From positions 1 through 64,000 of the forward strand of contig CAVCFO010000003.1 in the NCBI GenBank assembly GCA_963601575.1: a DNA stretch of 64,000 bases, read 5' to 3'. The number at the start of each line of letters is the position of its first letter. Positions within the stretch are counted from its first letter, which is position 1. Made by a program: the position numbers and the translations under genes. Origin of the DNA: CAG-238 sp963601575 (lineage in GTDB: Bacteria; Bacillota; Clostridia; Peptostreptococcales; Anaerovoracaceae). Of the stretch, positions 40,201 to 48,551 are shown piece after piece. The notes under the pieces were generated by a model, which saw only the letters and a list, made by a program, of their open reading frames with translations, had not been told where the DNA came from and did not search any database.

Positions 40201-41123
40201 TGGATATAAAAGACCCGGACTACAAGTTTACCCATGGCTCCTATGCGATTCCGGAATTTGGAACTTCATTTACGAGGCAGATGCTTGACGACACGAAGCC
40301 GGACAAATTTGCCGATCTTGTCAGAATTTCGGGATTTTCACACGGAACGGATGTGTGGCTGAACAACGCCCAGGACTATATCCGCTCGGGAACCGCCACC
40401 ATGCGTGAGGTTATTTCAACCCGTGACGACATCATGAACTACCTGATTTTGAAAGGGGTTGAGAACGAAACCGCATTTAAAATCATGGAAATTGTCCGTA
40501 AGGGGAAGAAGGATTTAGACGAGCAGCAGGTTGCCACCATGAAAGAACACGACGTTCCCGACTGGTACATCGACTCCTGCAACAAGATAAAATATATGTT
40601 CCCCCGCGCCCATGCTGTGGCATATACAATGATGAGTTTCCGTATGGCATGGTACAAGGTATACTACCCGCAGGAGTTTTACGCCACATATTTCACCACG
40701 AAGGTCGCCAACTTCGACGCGGAGACGATACTGAAGGGCAAGGATGCAATTCTGGCGAAGATGGACGAGATAAACGCAAAGGGTGTGAACGCAACTCCGA
40801 AGGAAAAGGACGATTATACCATTCACGAGGTTGCCTACGAGATGTACGCAAGAGGCTATGAGTTTACTCCCGCAAGGCTTGGAAAGTCATCAGCCACGAA
40901 ATTTGGCGTGGATAACGGCAAGGTGCTGCTTCCATTTACGGCAATCGAGGGGGTAGGTGAGAACGCGGCGAAGGCTCTCCAAAGCGAATACGAAATCAAG
41001 CCTTACGACACCATTGAAGAGGCTATAAAGAGGGCAAAACTCAATAAGACAGCCGCAGGGGGCCTGAGAAATCACGGCGTGTTTGAGGGACTTCCGGAAA
41101 CCGACCAGCTCAGCATGTTTTAG
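37212..41123 (+). CDS. polC: DNA polymerase III alpha subunit, PolC type, without the 3'-5' exonuclease domain
   Basis: A 1303-residue replicase (B. subtilis PolC is about 1437). Order: N-terminal region (1-180), a glycine-rich linker (about 200-240), OB fold (about 265-355), PHP domain starting HIHSKMSQMDG (about 370), polymerase core with PDIDLNFAGEYQP (about 830) and LLKLDILGHD (about 955), finger region RKGKKDLDEQQ, and C-terminal clamp-binding QLSMF. The PHP domain of PolC normally contains a DEDD exonuclease of about 180-200 residues beginning VFDVETTG. Here the text passes from YGLEGYVFDD (residue 431) to TNHIIILAKTQEGLKNIYKLVS (457) with 26 residues between, and no DxE or H-x-D motif. 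Proofreading must come from elsewhere or be missing. A CxxC pair near 780-805 is the usual zinc site. Confidence 0.95.
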   Translation: MKNLISRSIDWEALGGEKNEYKFELGKGVIHRESGVLEMPVRLNFVMPFLDYEKIKALIINKLDMISEVKFAFEYDEMALSDALIARLFLPYMIEEVNGDYISITKMIDEKKVSVAEGEVTYYALGDFAAKQLNDRLARRFSEILRDTFGISMKVRFENNVNKYEEMHRSFSENEEKEIEETARKYREEIEARAAASAKSAENSERPDASSASGKSFGGYGSFGGKNGGEGGWKRREKELPASGNRIMGREIAGGKTAELRDIDPKMGTVVIEGVLFRISERLIKNGNHLVSLLITDNKTTICAKAFVTEAKWGEINELLKPGDAVKLRGEVQWDTFENMNTIMFKDLEKQDRAAGREDTWQDGKRVELHIHSKMSQMDGFNEAADIVSLAAKWGQPAVAITDHGVVQAFPDCAAAAKKQAEKGRPIKVIYGLEGYVFDDSDCKDEKEEIDYKTKPTNHIIILAKTQEGLKNIYKLVSYSHLNYFYKKPRLPWSVIEAHRDGLIIGSACSAGEVFLSMVKQVTYNKRTHTQNVIEQKSPAEQEKIASRYDYLEIQPIINNHFMLESEFYLDGKRVETEDDLREINKRILALADKLGKRVVATTDSHYTEPDDAIYRNIIMAGMGYDDAENGEGLYMKTTDEMMEEFSYLAGRAREVVIDNTNYIASLVDGEIRPVPAGKFPPKIEGAEETLRKTCMERAHEQYGNPLPKEIEERLDVELNSIINNGYAVMYVSAQMLVNKSLQDGYLVGSRGSVGSSFAATMAGITEVNPLDPHYLCPNCKKIIWGDMQKYDCGVDMPPMDCPDCGTPMKRDGYTIPFATFLGFKGNKEPDIDLNFAGEYQPIAHKYVGVIFGDKNVFKAGTVGTVAEKTAYGYVAKYFDERNIPVNKYEKDRLTQHCTGVKRTTGQHPGGIVICPDDHEIFEFCPIQHPANDVNTDIITTHFDYHKIDENLLKLDILGHDVPSMIRQLQDMTGTEPLKIDLTDRKVLSIFNGIEALDIKDPDYKFTHGSYAIPEFGTSFTRQMLDDTKPDKFADLVRISGFSHGTDVWLNNAQDYIRSGTATMREVISTRDDIMNYLILKGVENETAFKIMEIVRKGKKDLDEQQVATMKEHDVPDWYIDSCNKIKYMFPRAHAVAYTMMSFRMAWYKVYYPQEFYATYFTTKVANFDAETILKGKDAILAKMDEINAKGVNATPKEKDDYTIHEVAYEMYARGYEFTPARLGKSSATKFGVDNGKVLLPFTAIEGVGENAAKALQSEYEIKPYDTIEEAIKRAKLNKTAAGGLRNHGVFEGLPETDQLSMF

Positions 41124-41140
41124 CGGGATGTTACGGAAAA

Positions 41141-41983
41141 TCAGCAGGCTTTGAACTTTCCGATGAGGGCGAATATGCAAAAGCATATAAGCTCCGTCAC
41201 CACAATTGTGGCTCCCGCGGGAGTTGAAAGCATGATGGACAGCAAAAGGCCGATTGCAGAGGTTGCCACCGCATAAAGAGCCGCACAGATAATAACCTGA
41301 CGGAAAGTGCTGAAAATTCTCATGGCAGAAAGTGCCGGAAAGATGATCAGCGCCGAAGTAAGCAGCGCACCCACAAGGCTCATGGCAAGGACGATGACCA
41401 CCGCCGTGATAACCGCAATCAGGAGGTTATAGGCGGAAGCATTTACCCCTGTGGCAACGGCAAAGCTTTCGTCAAAGGTGACCGCAAAGATTTTGTTGTA
41501 AAACAGCACAAATATCAAGATAACAACGATGGACATTGACACGCAGAGGATAATATCTCCCTCGGTCAGTGTCAAAATAGATGTGGAGCCGAAAAGCGTG
41601 CTGCACACATCGCCGGAAATATTGGCAGATGCGGAGAAAATATTGAGCAGAAGATAGCCGAAAGCCATGGAGCCTACGGAAATCATCGCCAGCGCCGCAT
41701 CGCCTTTTATTTTTGCATTCTGTCCGGTTTTTAGAAGCAGAATCGCACTGAGTATTGTTACGGGCATGACAATAAGGAGATTGTTGCTGACGGAAAGAAC
41801 CGTAGCCATCGCCATGGCACCGAATGCCACGTGGGAAAGCCCGTCTCCCATAAAGGAATAGCGTTTAAGCACCAGCGTGACGCCAAGAAGCGATGAACAG
41901 AGCGCCGCAAGGACCCCTGCGATAAATGCGTAGCACACAAAGGAGTAGGAAAAATATTCGCTAATCATGTTTATTAAATTCAT
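41141..41983 (-). CDS. znuB: Metal (zinc-type) ABC transporter permease
   Basis: A 280-residue ABC-3 family membrane protein (about 8 segments). LGVTLVLKRYSFMGDGLSHVAFGAMA near residue 34 and ATGVNASAYNLLIAVITAVVIVLAMSLVGALLTSALIIFPALSAMRI near 178 are family blocks. It is the channel of a Zn/Mn importer with the ATPase and binding protein encoded just upstream. Its stop lies 17 bp from the convergent polC stop, with no obvious terminator between them. Confidence 0.93.
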   Translation of the reverse strand: MNLINMISEYFSYSFVCYAFIAGVLAALCSSLLGVTLVLKRYSFMGDGLSHVAFGAMAMATVLSVSNNLLIVMPVTILSAILLLKTGQNAKIKGDAALAMISVGSMAFGYLLLNIFSASANISGDVCSTLFGSTSILTLTEGDIILCVSMSIVVILIFVLFYNKIFAVTFDESFAVATGVNASAYNLLIAVITAVVIVLAMSLVGALLTSALIIFPALSAMRIFSTFRQVIICAALYAVATSAIGLLLSIMLSTPAGATIVVTELICFCIFALIGKFKAC

Positions 41984-42749
41984 CTCTTACCGACCTCCTT
42001 GGCTTGATATTGATCTTTTCCCCGCGGCTGCAAATCGGCTCGTCCACAAAATTGGAGAGGCGGAATTTGCCTTTAAGGGGAGTTTGAGCGTAGTCTTCCT
42101 TGCTGCCGAAAAACTGCATATTGCTTCCCATGTGCAGGATGTGGCTTGCGTATTTGACGGCGGCTTCGATGTCGTGGGAAACCATCATGACGGTTATATC
42201 TTCATCGTGATTAAGCCTTGCGATAATTTCGTACATTTCTGCGGAAGCCGCCGGATCAAGCCCGGAAATCGGCTCGTCTAAAAATAGCATCTGCGAGGTG
42301 GCGCAGAGGGCTCTCGCCAGCAGCGCCCGTTGTTGCTGCCCGCCGGAAAGATTGCGATAGCAGGCGTTACGCTTATCGTATATGCCGAGCTTCTTCATAT
42401 TGTCAAGGGCGGCTTGCTTTTGGGCGCGGGAGTAAAAGGGTTTTCCTCCTAGCGAAGCCAAAAATCCGGACAGGACTATTTCCTGAACCGAAGCGGGAAA
42501 GTCCCTCTGCACCGGGGTTTGCTGGGGCAGGTAGCCGATTTGGGAGCGAGACAGTCCATCTGAGAATATAATCTCTCCGGAAAGAGGCTTTTGGAGGCCA
42601 AGCAGAGTTTTCATCAGGGTAGATTTTCCGGAACCGTTTTCTCCTACGATACAAAGATAATCCCCTTTGTTGATCTGAAAATTGACCCCCTCGGATATAG
42701 CGACGCCGTCATAGCCAAGGGATAGATTGTTTACAATCAGTTGAGACAT
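41961..42749 (-). CDS. znuC: Metal (zinc-type) ABC transporter ATP-binding protein
   Basis: A 262-residue ABC ATPase: Walker A GENGSGKST near residue 38, Q-loop IGYLPQQ near 72, signature LSGGQQQRALLARAL near 134, Walker B MLFLDEPISGLDP near 154, H-loop SHD near 190. It overlaps both neighbours (13 bp with the binding-protein gene, 23 bp with the permease gene), so the three subunits are made from one coupled message. Confidence 0.95.
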   Translation of the reverse strand: MSQLIVNNLSLGYDGVAISEGVNFQINKGDYLCIVGENGSGKSTLMKTLLGLQKPLSGEIIFSDGLSRSQIGYLPQQTPVQRDFPASVQEIVLSGFLASLGGKPFYSRAQKQAALDNMKKLGIYDKRNACYRNLSGGQQQRALLARALCATSQMLFLDEPISGLDPAASAEMYEIIARLNHDEDITVMMVSHDIEAAVKYASHILHMGSNMQFFGSKEDYAQTPLKGKFRLSNFVDEPICSRGEKINIKPRRSVRDEFNKHD

Positions 42750-43786
42750 TCGGAAATGACCTCCTTATTTTTCTTCATTGCGCCAAGATAGCTAAATCCG
42801 CCCGCGATATCCTCGGCGGTTACGGATTGCAGAGAGTCAAGCTCGCATATTTTTATTTGGCTTTCTTCATAATTCTTACCGGAATTTTTTTCGGAATTTT
42901 CTCTGGCGGCGCGGATAATGGTATCTGCGAGATTTGTGCTGCTATTTTTGAGAATAAGGATGTGCGAAAGGCCCTCCGAAGTCAAATCCTCCGCAAGGTC
43001 TATAATCGTCTCAAAACTCGCCTCTGTTTCCGCCGAACATCCCTCAAACGCCGCATGAACCTGTATGCCGTAATCTTGCGATAAGTAAAGGAACGGGAAC
43101 CGGTCGGCAAGCAAAAGCTCATCTGCGGAAGCCCCATTTACCGCTTCTTCAAATTCCCCGTCAAGGGTGGCAAGCTGCTCTTGGTAGCCTGCCAGGTTTT
43201 GTCTGTATAAATCCTCGTTTGCGGGATCCAGCATGGAAACCGTCTCGGCAATTTTCTCGCAGAAAACAGATGCCATCTTCAGGGAAAGCCAAATATGCTC
43301 GTCCGCCTCGTGTTCATGCTCCTGCTCGTGGCTATGCCCATGGTCGTGATCGTGATCGTGATCTTCCTGCTCGTATTCGGGGAAGAGGAGCGGATTTTCT
43401 GTGAAAAATTCCATCAGCGAGAGCGTGTCGAAACCGCCCCGCTCCGAAGAAGCTATAGCCTCATCTATCCAATATTCCGAAATTCCTCCGGTATAGATCA
43501 AAAGGTCGCAGTTTGCAAGGCTTACCATATCCGAAACCGAAGGCTGGTAGCTATGCATATCAATGCCGCTTTCGTTGAGGAGACTTAGGGAAAGGCCGCC
43601 TGGATTTTCTCCGATGATATTCCTAGTCCAGTCATACTCTGCGAAGCCTGCGCAGAGAATAAGCCTAGAGCTCCCATCATTTGAAATTTTTATATCATTT
43701 TGACTGCTGCCCGCGCATCCTGTGGGCAGAATCAGCAGCGCGGCGATAGCTAGCATCGCCGCAAGTTTATAAATCCTTTTTTTCAT
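42737..43786 (-). CDS. znuA: Zinc-binding lipoprotein of the metal ABC transporter
   Basis: A 349-residue cluster A-I solute-binding protein. Signal peptide with lipobox LPTGC (lipidated Cys near residue 24). A histidine/aspartate-rich loop (EDHDHDHDHGHSHEQEHEHE, residues about 131-150) is the hallmark of zinc-specific members and is followed by HIWLSLKM. A C-terminal histidine/aspartate site is less clear. ATG 43786 is used rather than an upstream ATG since it starts the signal peptide (KKRIYKLAAMLAIAALLIL). Two direct repeats upstream may be the binding sites of a zinc repressor. Confidence 0.93.
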   Translation of the reverse strand: MKKRIYKLAAMLAIAALLILPTGCAGSSQNDIKISNDGSSRLILCAGFAEYDWTRNIIGENPGGLSLSLLNESGIDMHSYQPSVSDMVSLANCDLLIYTGGISEYWIDEAIASSERGGFDTLSLMEFFTENPLLFPEYEQEDHDHDHDHGHSHEQEHEHEADEHIWLSLKMASVFCEKIAETVSMLDPANEDLYRQNLAGYQEQLATLDGEFEEAVNGASADELLLADRFPFLYLSQDYGIQVHAAFEGCSAETEASFETIIDLAEDLTSEGLSHILILKNSSTNLADTIIRAARENSEKNSGKNYEESQIKICELDSLQSVTAEDIAGGFSYLGAMKKNKEVISECLN

Positions 43787-43797
43787 AGCAAACCTAT

Positions 43798-43846
43798 TGT
43801 AACATAAATTCATCAAAATGAAAATCTCATATGTAACATAAATTCA
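43798..43846 (-). promoter_or_regulatory. Two 15-bp direct repeats upstream of the zinc operon
   Basis: TGTAACATAAATTCA occurs at 43798-43812 and again, unchanged, at 43832-43846, a 34-bp offset, within 60 bp of the znuA start. No full Zur box (TCGTAAT-type palindrome) is seen. The position fits an operator covering the promoter. Confidence 0.5.
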
Positions 43847-43888
43847 CAAAAAGCAAAGGCCGGAGAGAATCATCCTCCGACCTGCTTT
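43845..43888 (-). terminator. Terminator of the transglutaminase-like gene
   Basis: On the minus strand AAAGCAGGTCGGAGGA pairs with TCTCCGGCCTTTGCTTT, with one bulge, and is followed by a T-run. It begins about 25 bp after the stop codon. Confidence 0.75.
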
Positions 43889-43913
43889 ATATGTTCCTTT
43901 GATCTTATATTAT

Positions 43914-46448
43914 CTACTTTGCAATTTTATAGGTCACATTCGAGTAGTCGGTATAGATCTTCTGACCGCCGATCTCTCTATATGCTCTTACCTTGTAGTA
44001 GTAGCGGGTGCCCTTCTTTATGTTCGATGTATTCTTAAATTGCGTGCCCGAGCAATCGCTTAGAAGCTCGTAGCCTGAGCTCTTGGACTTGGATTTCCAA
44101 ATCTCATATCCGTCGATCGGAATTTGCGATATATCAAGAGCAGCAGATGATGCGCTCCACGAAAGCTTCATTGCGCCTTTCACCGCGGTAGAGCTTGCCT
44201 TGACGGAAATCTGAGCCATCTGTGCGGATGCTTCTTCGCGCTGGGCAATCATCGCTTCGTAATCAGCAAGAACCTTAGCATATTCTTCGCTCCCCACCAT
44301 CGACTTTGCGCTGCTGTTAAAGAGAGCAGACCAGGTTTGCCTTCCGATATTTCCGGTATTCGATATGCCGTGCATAACCTGGAACTTGATAACCGCTTCC
44401 TTAAGCTCATCCGTAAAGGATGTTTCCTCGCCGGCCTTTGTCTGCGTTTCTCCGAGATAGATATAGCTGTAATCGCTGCCGGAAGAAGGATCGTAATATC
44501 CAAGCTCGCTTAGGCGTCTGGCCGCTGCCTGGATATAGGAAAGCTTACTGCTGCTCTGCTCGCCCGGCGCAAGGAAATACCTATAGCTGTCAGGATTCAG
44601 CACGAAGCTGATTCTGTAGCCGGAGGCCTTCGGAGTGAAGTGATATGTGGTCTTCGTCGAAAGCTTGTTTCCTGTTCCTGTGCTATAAACTCCGCCGAGC
44701 TTGTAGCCGATGTCAGCCTGCGAGTAAAGCGAGAAGCTGCTGTTTGTGTAGCGGGTGTCCAGGGTGAAGTAGAATGTCCCGTGGTCCTCTGCCGTAAATG
44801 TCCTGTTCGTGCCATTTACATAGATGGAAAGCGTCTTCATCGGGTTGTTCTGCGCCCTGACATAGCTAAGCTTGTAGCAATTCGAAAGATCCACACTCGT
44901 GAGCTTGTTATTCTGAAGGTAAACGCTCTTGAGAACAGGAGAGCTCGACAGGTTTGCCGTCTCGTACTTGTTATCGTGCGATGAGAGGAGGGTCATCTTC
45001 GTAAATCCGGGCAGGTTAAGTGCACCGGTAAAGCCCTTGCTACTCCACTGTATCTGCGTGGTCTTGCCGGATCCGTTTGTCATAAAGTGAGACTTCGTGC
45101 CGTCTCCCCATGTTGATGTATCATAAGGCGAGTAGGTTGAGTCCATCTTCTGGCCGTTTGTAACGCCGGTATTTCCGATCGTCTGAGCGAAGAACTCACG
45201 AAGAAGGTTCATCTCGTACTCGTCGTCGATATACTTGCCGTATCTATAGTCAGGATAGATATTCATATATACATGGCTCGTGGCAACCTGTTCGTCCGAG
45301 GCATCAAAGTATGTATAGTTCGTAAGTCCCGTGTAGGTCCATACGCCGGTGGTCTTGTTATATTTGTTCGTCGTGCCCACGGTCGGGTCTACAAATATCC
45401 ATCTTCCATTTATATAGGACTCTGTCCACCAGTGGTCGCGCACGTCGATATTATCCTCCGTCAGCCAGTCGTTTGACGGCACGGCAAGCCTGTGTCCGTA
45501 GACGAAACGGGTCGGAATGCCTTGAGCGCGGGCGAGGGCAAGATAGATCGCCGAGAAGCCCTGACATGTGGTATAGACGCTGCCGCTCACGCTGTTTGCG
45601 CTGCTGAGCCCGTTCTCGTAATTATATATATTATCGTAAGGATCCGCATATTGGTATGAATGGGTCTGAAAAGCCACCGAATCGTAGTAGAAATTCTTTG
45701 CGGTATATTCATATATTCTTTGCAGTTTTTCGTAGTCAGAAGTTGCCCCTTGGGTAATGCGATCTGAAATCGTCTTGATATAGCTGATCTTGCTCGAGGT
45801 CATCTCCGCATATATGTTGGTTGCGGGATTTCGCAGCACAAACCGGATGTCCTCTAGCGTATTGTCAAGATACTTGTCTATGCTATAGAGCGAGCCGATA
45901 TTCTTTATGGACTGATTGTATTCTATGACATCCTTGTAGCGAAGGATCTTGACTTTGCCACCTGTCACCTTGATCTCCATATTCTTATAGAGAACGCCGC
46001 TGGATTTGTAATCCTTCGCCTGGGCATCGGCTTCGGTGGCGCATCTTCTCAGATAAAGATTATAATAACCGTTTGGAACATCGAAGCGCTCCATGTCAAG
46101 ATAATAGGTGAAGCCGTATAGCGTCGTGCCGTCTTGGGCATAGCTTTGAACCGCGTCCACGAAAATATCAAGGTCGATATCGCCCTTGTTTTCGCCCACG
46201 CGATAGAGAGAAATCCTAAATAGAGTGGTTTGAAGAGGTGTTTTGTAATTTACCTTCAGAACCGTATCATCTGTGACATAGGCTCTGACATATTCCTTTT
46301 CGAAATTCCCGGTAGACTTGAAGGTGGTAACCTGTGCAGGCGTGTTTACCTTGGAAAGCGCCGCAAAGGCGAAGTCCGCCGGAACCGCCGCAATCATAAG
46401 CGCTACGGCAAGCGCAGTAGAAATAAATCTCAAAATCCTTTTCTTCAT
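43914..46448 (-). CDS. Secreted transglutaminase-like protein with peptidoglycan-binding and FN3-type domains
   Basis: An 844-residue exported protein: signal peptide (1-29, ending FAFAA). Its transglutaminase core has TTCQGFSAIYLALARAQGIPTRFVYGH with Cys near 295, DHWWTESY with His near 341, and FVDPT with Asp near 358, the full Cys-His-Asp set. A leucine-rich-repeat-like segment follows (SVYLQNNKLTSVDLSNCYKLSYV, about 505-530), then a peptidoglycan-binding type 1 domain (about 632-705, LSELGYY...AVIKFQVMHGISNTGNIGRQTW) and a C-terminal fibronectin-III-like domain (about 752-844). Transglutaminase-like enzymes act as peptidases or crosslinkers. A cell-wall-attached protein-processing role is inferred. 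Single-gene unit. Confidence 0.88.
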   Translation of the reverse strand: MKKRILRFISTALAVALMIAAVPADFAFAALSKVNTPAQVTTFKSTGNFEKEYVRAYVTDDTVLKVNYKTPLQTTLFRISLYRVGENKGDIDLDIFVDAVQSYAQDGTTLYGFTYYLDMERFDVPNGYYNLYLRRCATEADAQAKDYKSSGVLYKNMEIKVTGGKVKILRYKDVIEYNQSIKNIGSLYSIDKYLDNTLEDIRFVLRNPATNIYAEMTSSKISYIKTISDRITQGATSDYEKLQRIYEYTAKNFYYDSVAFQTHSYQYADPYDNIYNYENGLSSANSVSGSVYTTCQGFSAIYLALARAQGIPTRFVYGHRLAVPSNDWLTEDNIDVRDHWWTESYINGRWIFVDPTVGTTNKYNKTTGVWTYTGLTNYTYFDASDEQVATSHVYMNIYPDYRYGKYIDDEYEMNLLREFFAQTIGNTGVTNGQKMDSTYSPYDTSTWGDGTKSHFMTNGSGKTTQIQWSSKGFTGALNLPGFTKMTLLSSHDNKYETANLSSSPVLKSVYLQNNKLTSVDLSNCYKLSYVRAQNNPMKTLSIYVNGTNRTFTAEDHGTFYFTLDTRYTNSSFSLYSQADIGYKLGGVYSTGTGNKLSTKTTYHFTPKASGYRISFVLNPDSYRYFLAPGEQSSSKLSYIQAAARRLSELGYYDPSSGSDYSYIYLGETQTKAGEETSFTDELKEAVIKFQVMHGISNTGNIGRQTWSALFNSSAKSMVGSEEYAKVLADYEAMIAQREEASAQMAQISVKASSTAVKGAMKLSWSASSAALDISQIPIDGYEIWKSKSKSSGYELLSDCSGTQFKNTSNIKKGTRYYYKVRAYREIGGQKIYTDYSNVTYKIAK

Positions 46449-46509
46449 ATTATAACTTGTACTCCTATTGATAAATTATTTTGCCAAGAAAACTCGCTCC
46501 CCTCTAAAC

Positions 46510-46538
46510 AGTATACTGGATAATATATTTTATTTCAA
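46510..46538 (-). promoter_or_regulatory. Predicted promoter of the transglutaminase-like gene
   Basis: On the minus strand TTGAAA (46538-46533), 17-bp spacer, TATACT (46515-46510), about 62 bp upstream of the start. Confidence 0.65.
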
Positions 46539-46576
46539 GCCCCTGCAGGAGAGAAATTTTCTTTTGGCATAATAGG

Positions 46577-46606
46577 GCAGGCGGCTTCGAAATAGAGGCC
46601 GCCTGC
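46577..46606. terminator. GC-rich hairpin between the ABC operon and the transglutaminase gene
   Basis: GCAGGCGGC (46577-46585) pairs with GCCGCCTGC (46598-46606), 12-base loop. On the plus strand it is followed by ATTTTTA; on the minus strand, the direction needed for the ABC operon, the tail is CCTATT, a poor T-run. Its real direction is therefore unclear. Confidence 0.5.
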
Positions 46607-46652
46607 ATTTTTATCGATTAAAAATTAGTCTGAGAACATTTTTAATATCGTC

Positions 46653-48551
46653 TTATTCTTGATATTCTATTCCAATTTCTTTCAGAACCGCAAGAGTATT
46701 TTCGTCCTCTTTCGTAACGTCAAAGGCGATGGTAAGGGTATCGGACTGCTGCGCCCGTATCCCGCGCAAGCTTTTGGCATCCGAGACAGGAGTTTTCAAA
46801 TTGACGCAGACCGACACGCCGAAAAGCTCGTGAGAAGTCCTGCTATCGAGAAGCTCGCACATATCGTAGAAGCTCATCTTCTTGAAATCCTCGTCCCTTG
46901 CCGTCACGATCTTTTCCACATCTTCGCGGTTGATGGAAATTTTCTTCTGATCATTCTCGTCCTCGTAGTAATCCGCGCTCAGAGAATAAGTCTCGGCAGT
47001 TGCGCTCTCAAATCCCGAAAGATTTATTTTGTCCGCGCCTGTAAAATAGGATTTCCAGTCCTCCGAGGCGACAACTCTGTTGATCAGCGCCTTGCTTTCT
47101 TCATCCAAATTGAAATAATATTCGCGCCTAAAATTCGAGCCGTTCTTCATCTTGTACTCAAAAGTCACGCTCTCCCGAATAGGCTCCGGCTCATCAGATG
47201 AGGAATCCTCTATGGTAGTTTGAAGCGAAGTGAAAATGTCATTTTCCACGATATATTTTTCAAGTTCATACATGGCAGAAATTACCTCAGGGTCCGTTGA
47301 AATTACAGGACTTTGCCTGAGGTCGTATCCGCCTCCGCTGTACATATATGTCGATGAGGTGGCATACCAAAAGGTCGAATTGCTGAGAGTCACCGACTCG
47401 ATCCTGTCCTCCTCCGGCAGTCTCTTTGAGAATCCGCTAAGGTCAAAAACCGTAAAGGCTGTAAACAGCGCTGCGATAAGGAGGTAAAGGCACAGCGAAA
47501 TCAGATTTTGCCGGCTAAAAACCTTGATCGACTTTGCGATAACGATTTTGACAATCAGGAATGTCACAAGAGCACCAACCGCCATTCCCAGGATCAGCAT
47601 GGATTTCTTGCTGTCCGTGATACCATAAAGTATCCAGCCGAAAGCGGTCATTCCGACGAAAGTTATGAGATAGGTGATGATTTCCTCGGTAAGCCTGAAA
47701 ATCATCGAATCTCCTACCTTTTCAAGCCTTGCTCTGCCGTATGCAAACCGAGCCAAAATCAGCAATACAATCGCCGCGGCAAGGTATTTCATCTCAAGGG
47801 CGATCCCCGCACCCTCGTTCCAATAGGAGAGCTTGCGGATAATCGGATTCGCTTCTAACATCAAATTCTGCATAAAGTCGCCCATGCCCACATATCCAAG
47901 CAGGAAAGCAGCGCAGAACTCATTTATAATGAACAGTGTTGCCGGCACTATCATGAAGAATACGCCGGAAATCAAAAGCTGCATAACCCCTGTTCCCACC
48001 AGGGAGCCTGCAAATACGAACATTCCATAGAAAAATGTCACAATTACAACGGAATCTCCCAGCCAGCCAAGCACGGCTTTTGCGGTGTAGACATTTTCCA
48101 CGGCAAGACTGTAATCGCTTACCCTATATAATGAAGAACTTGTATCCGGCTGCACGTCTTTCATCAGCAAAAGATAAAGCACGCACATCACAAGTAGCGG
48201 AAGCACGCACATCAGCCAGCCCGTAAGAATCTGCGTATTAAACAGCCGTGACTTGCTATAAGGCTGCGAATGCAAGGCAAAGGCACGATTCTGCTTGTGG
48301 ACAAAGCTCATCATTACGCAGGCAGAAACCAGCGGCACGAAGATAAGCAGCGGCACAAACACCCAGCTGAGATTCTGAAAATTGTTCGAAATCGTCGAGC
48401 TTATCTTGTACAGATTATCATAATCCACTATAATCGGAAAAATCCCGCCGAAAAAGTACAGCACCAGCGAAAGCACCGGAATGTACCAATACATTCTGAA
48501 ATTTTCTATTATAAGGGCAGGCGAAAGCGCAAACAGATTTTTATTTTTCAT
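46653..48551 (-). CDS. ABC transporter permease of a YtrA-type operon
   Basis: A 632-residue membrane protein with about six N-terminal segments (20-290), more around 290-370, and then an extracellular-looking C-terminal domain (about 385-630) with many acidic and serine residues. The start LFALSPALIIENFRMYWYIPVLSLVLYFFGGIFPI and FVHKQNRAFALHSQPYSKSRLFNTQ resemble YtrC/D-like permeases. With the ATPase and GntR regulator upstream it makes a complete regulator-ATPase-permease operon, a type induced by cell-wall-active antibiotics in Bacillota. Substrate unknown. Confidence 0.8.
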   Translation of the reverse strand: MKNKNLFALSPALIIENFRMYWYIPVLSLVLYFFGGIFPIIVDYDNLYKISSTISNNFQNLSWVFVPLLIFVPLVSACVMMSFVHKQNRAFALHSQPYSKSRLFNTQILTGWLMCVLPLLVMCVLYLLLMKDVQPDTSSSLYRVSDYSLAVENVYTAKAVLGWLGDSVVIVTFFYGMFVFAGSLVGTGVMQLLISGVFFMIVPATLFIINEFCAAFLLGYVGMGDFMQNLMLEANPIIRKLSYWNEGAGIALEMKYLAAAIVLLILARFAYGRARLEKVGDSMIFRLTEEIITYLITFVGMTAFGWILYGITDSKKSMLILGMAVGALVTFLIVKIVIAKSIKVFSRQNLISLCLYLLIAALFTAFTVFDLSGFSKRLPEEDRIESVTLSNSTFWYATSSTYMYSGGGYDLRQSPVISTDPEVISAMYELEKYIVENDIFTSLQTTIEDSSSDEPEPIRESVTFEYKMKNGSNFRREYYFNLDEESKALINRVVASEDWKSYFTGADKINLSGFESATAETYSLSADYYEDENDQKKISINREDVEKIVTARDEDFKKMSFYDMCELLDSRTSHELFGVSVCVNLKTPVSDAKSLRGIRAQQSDTLTIAFDVTKEDENTLAVLKEIGIEYQE

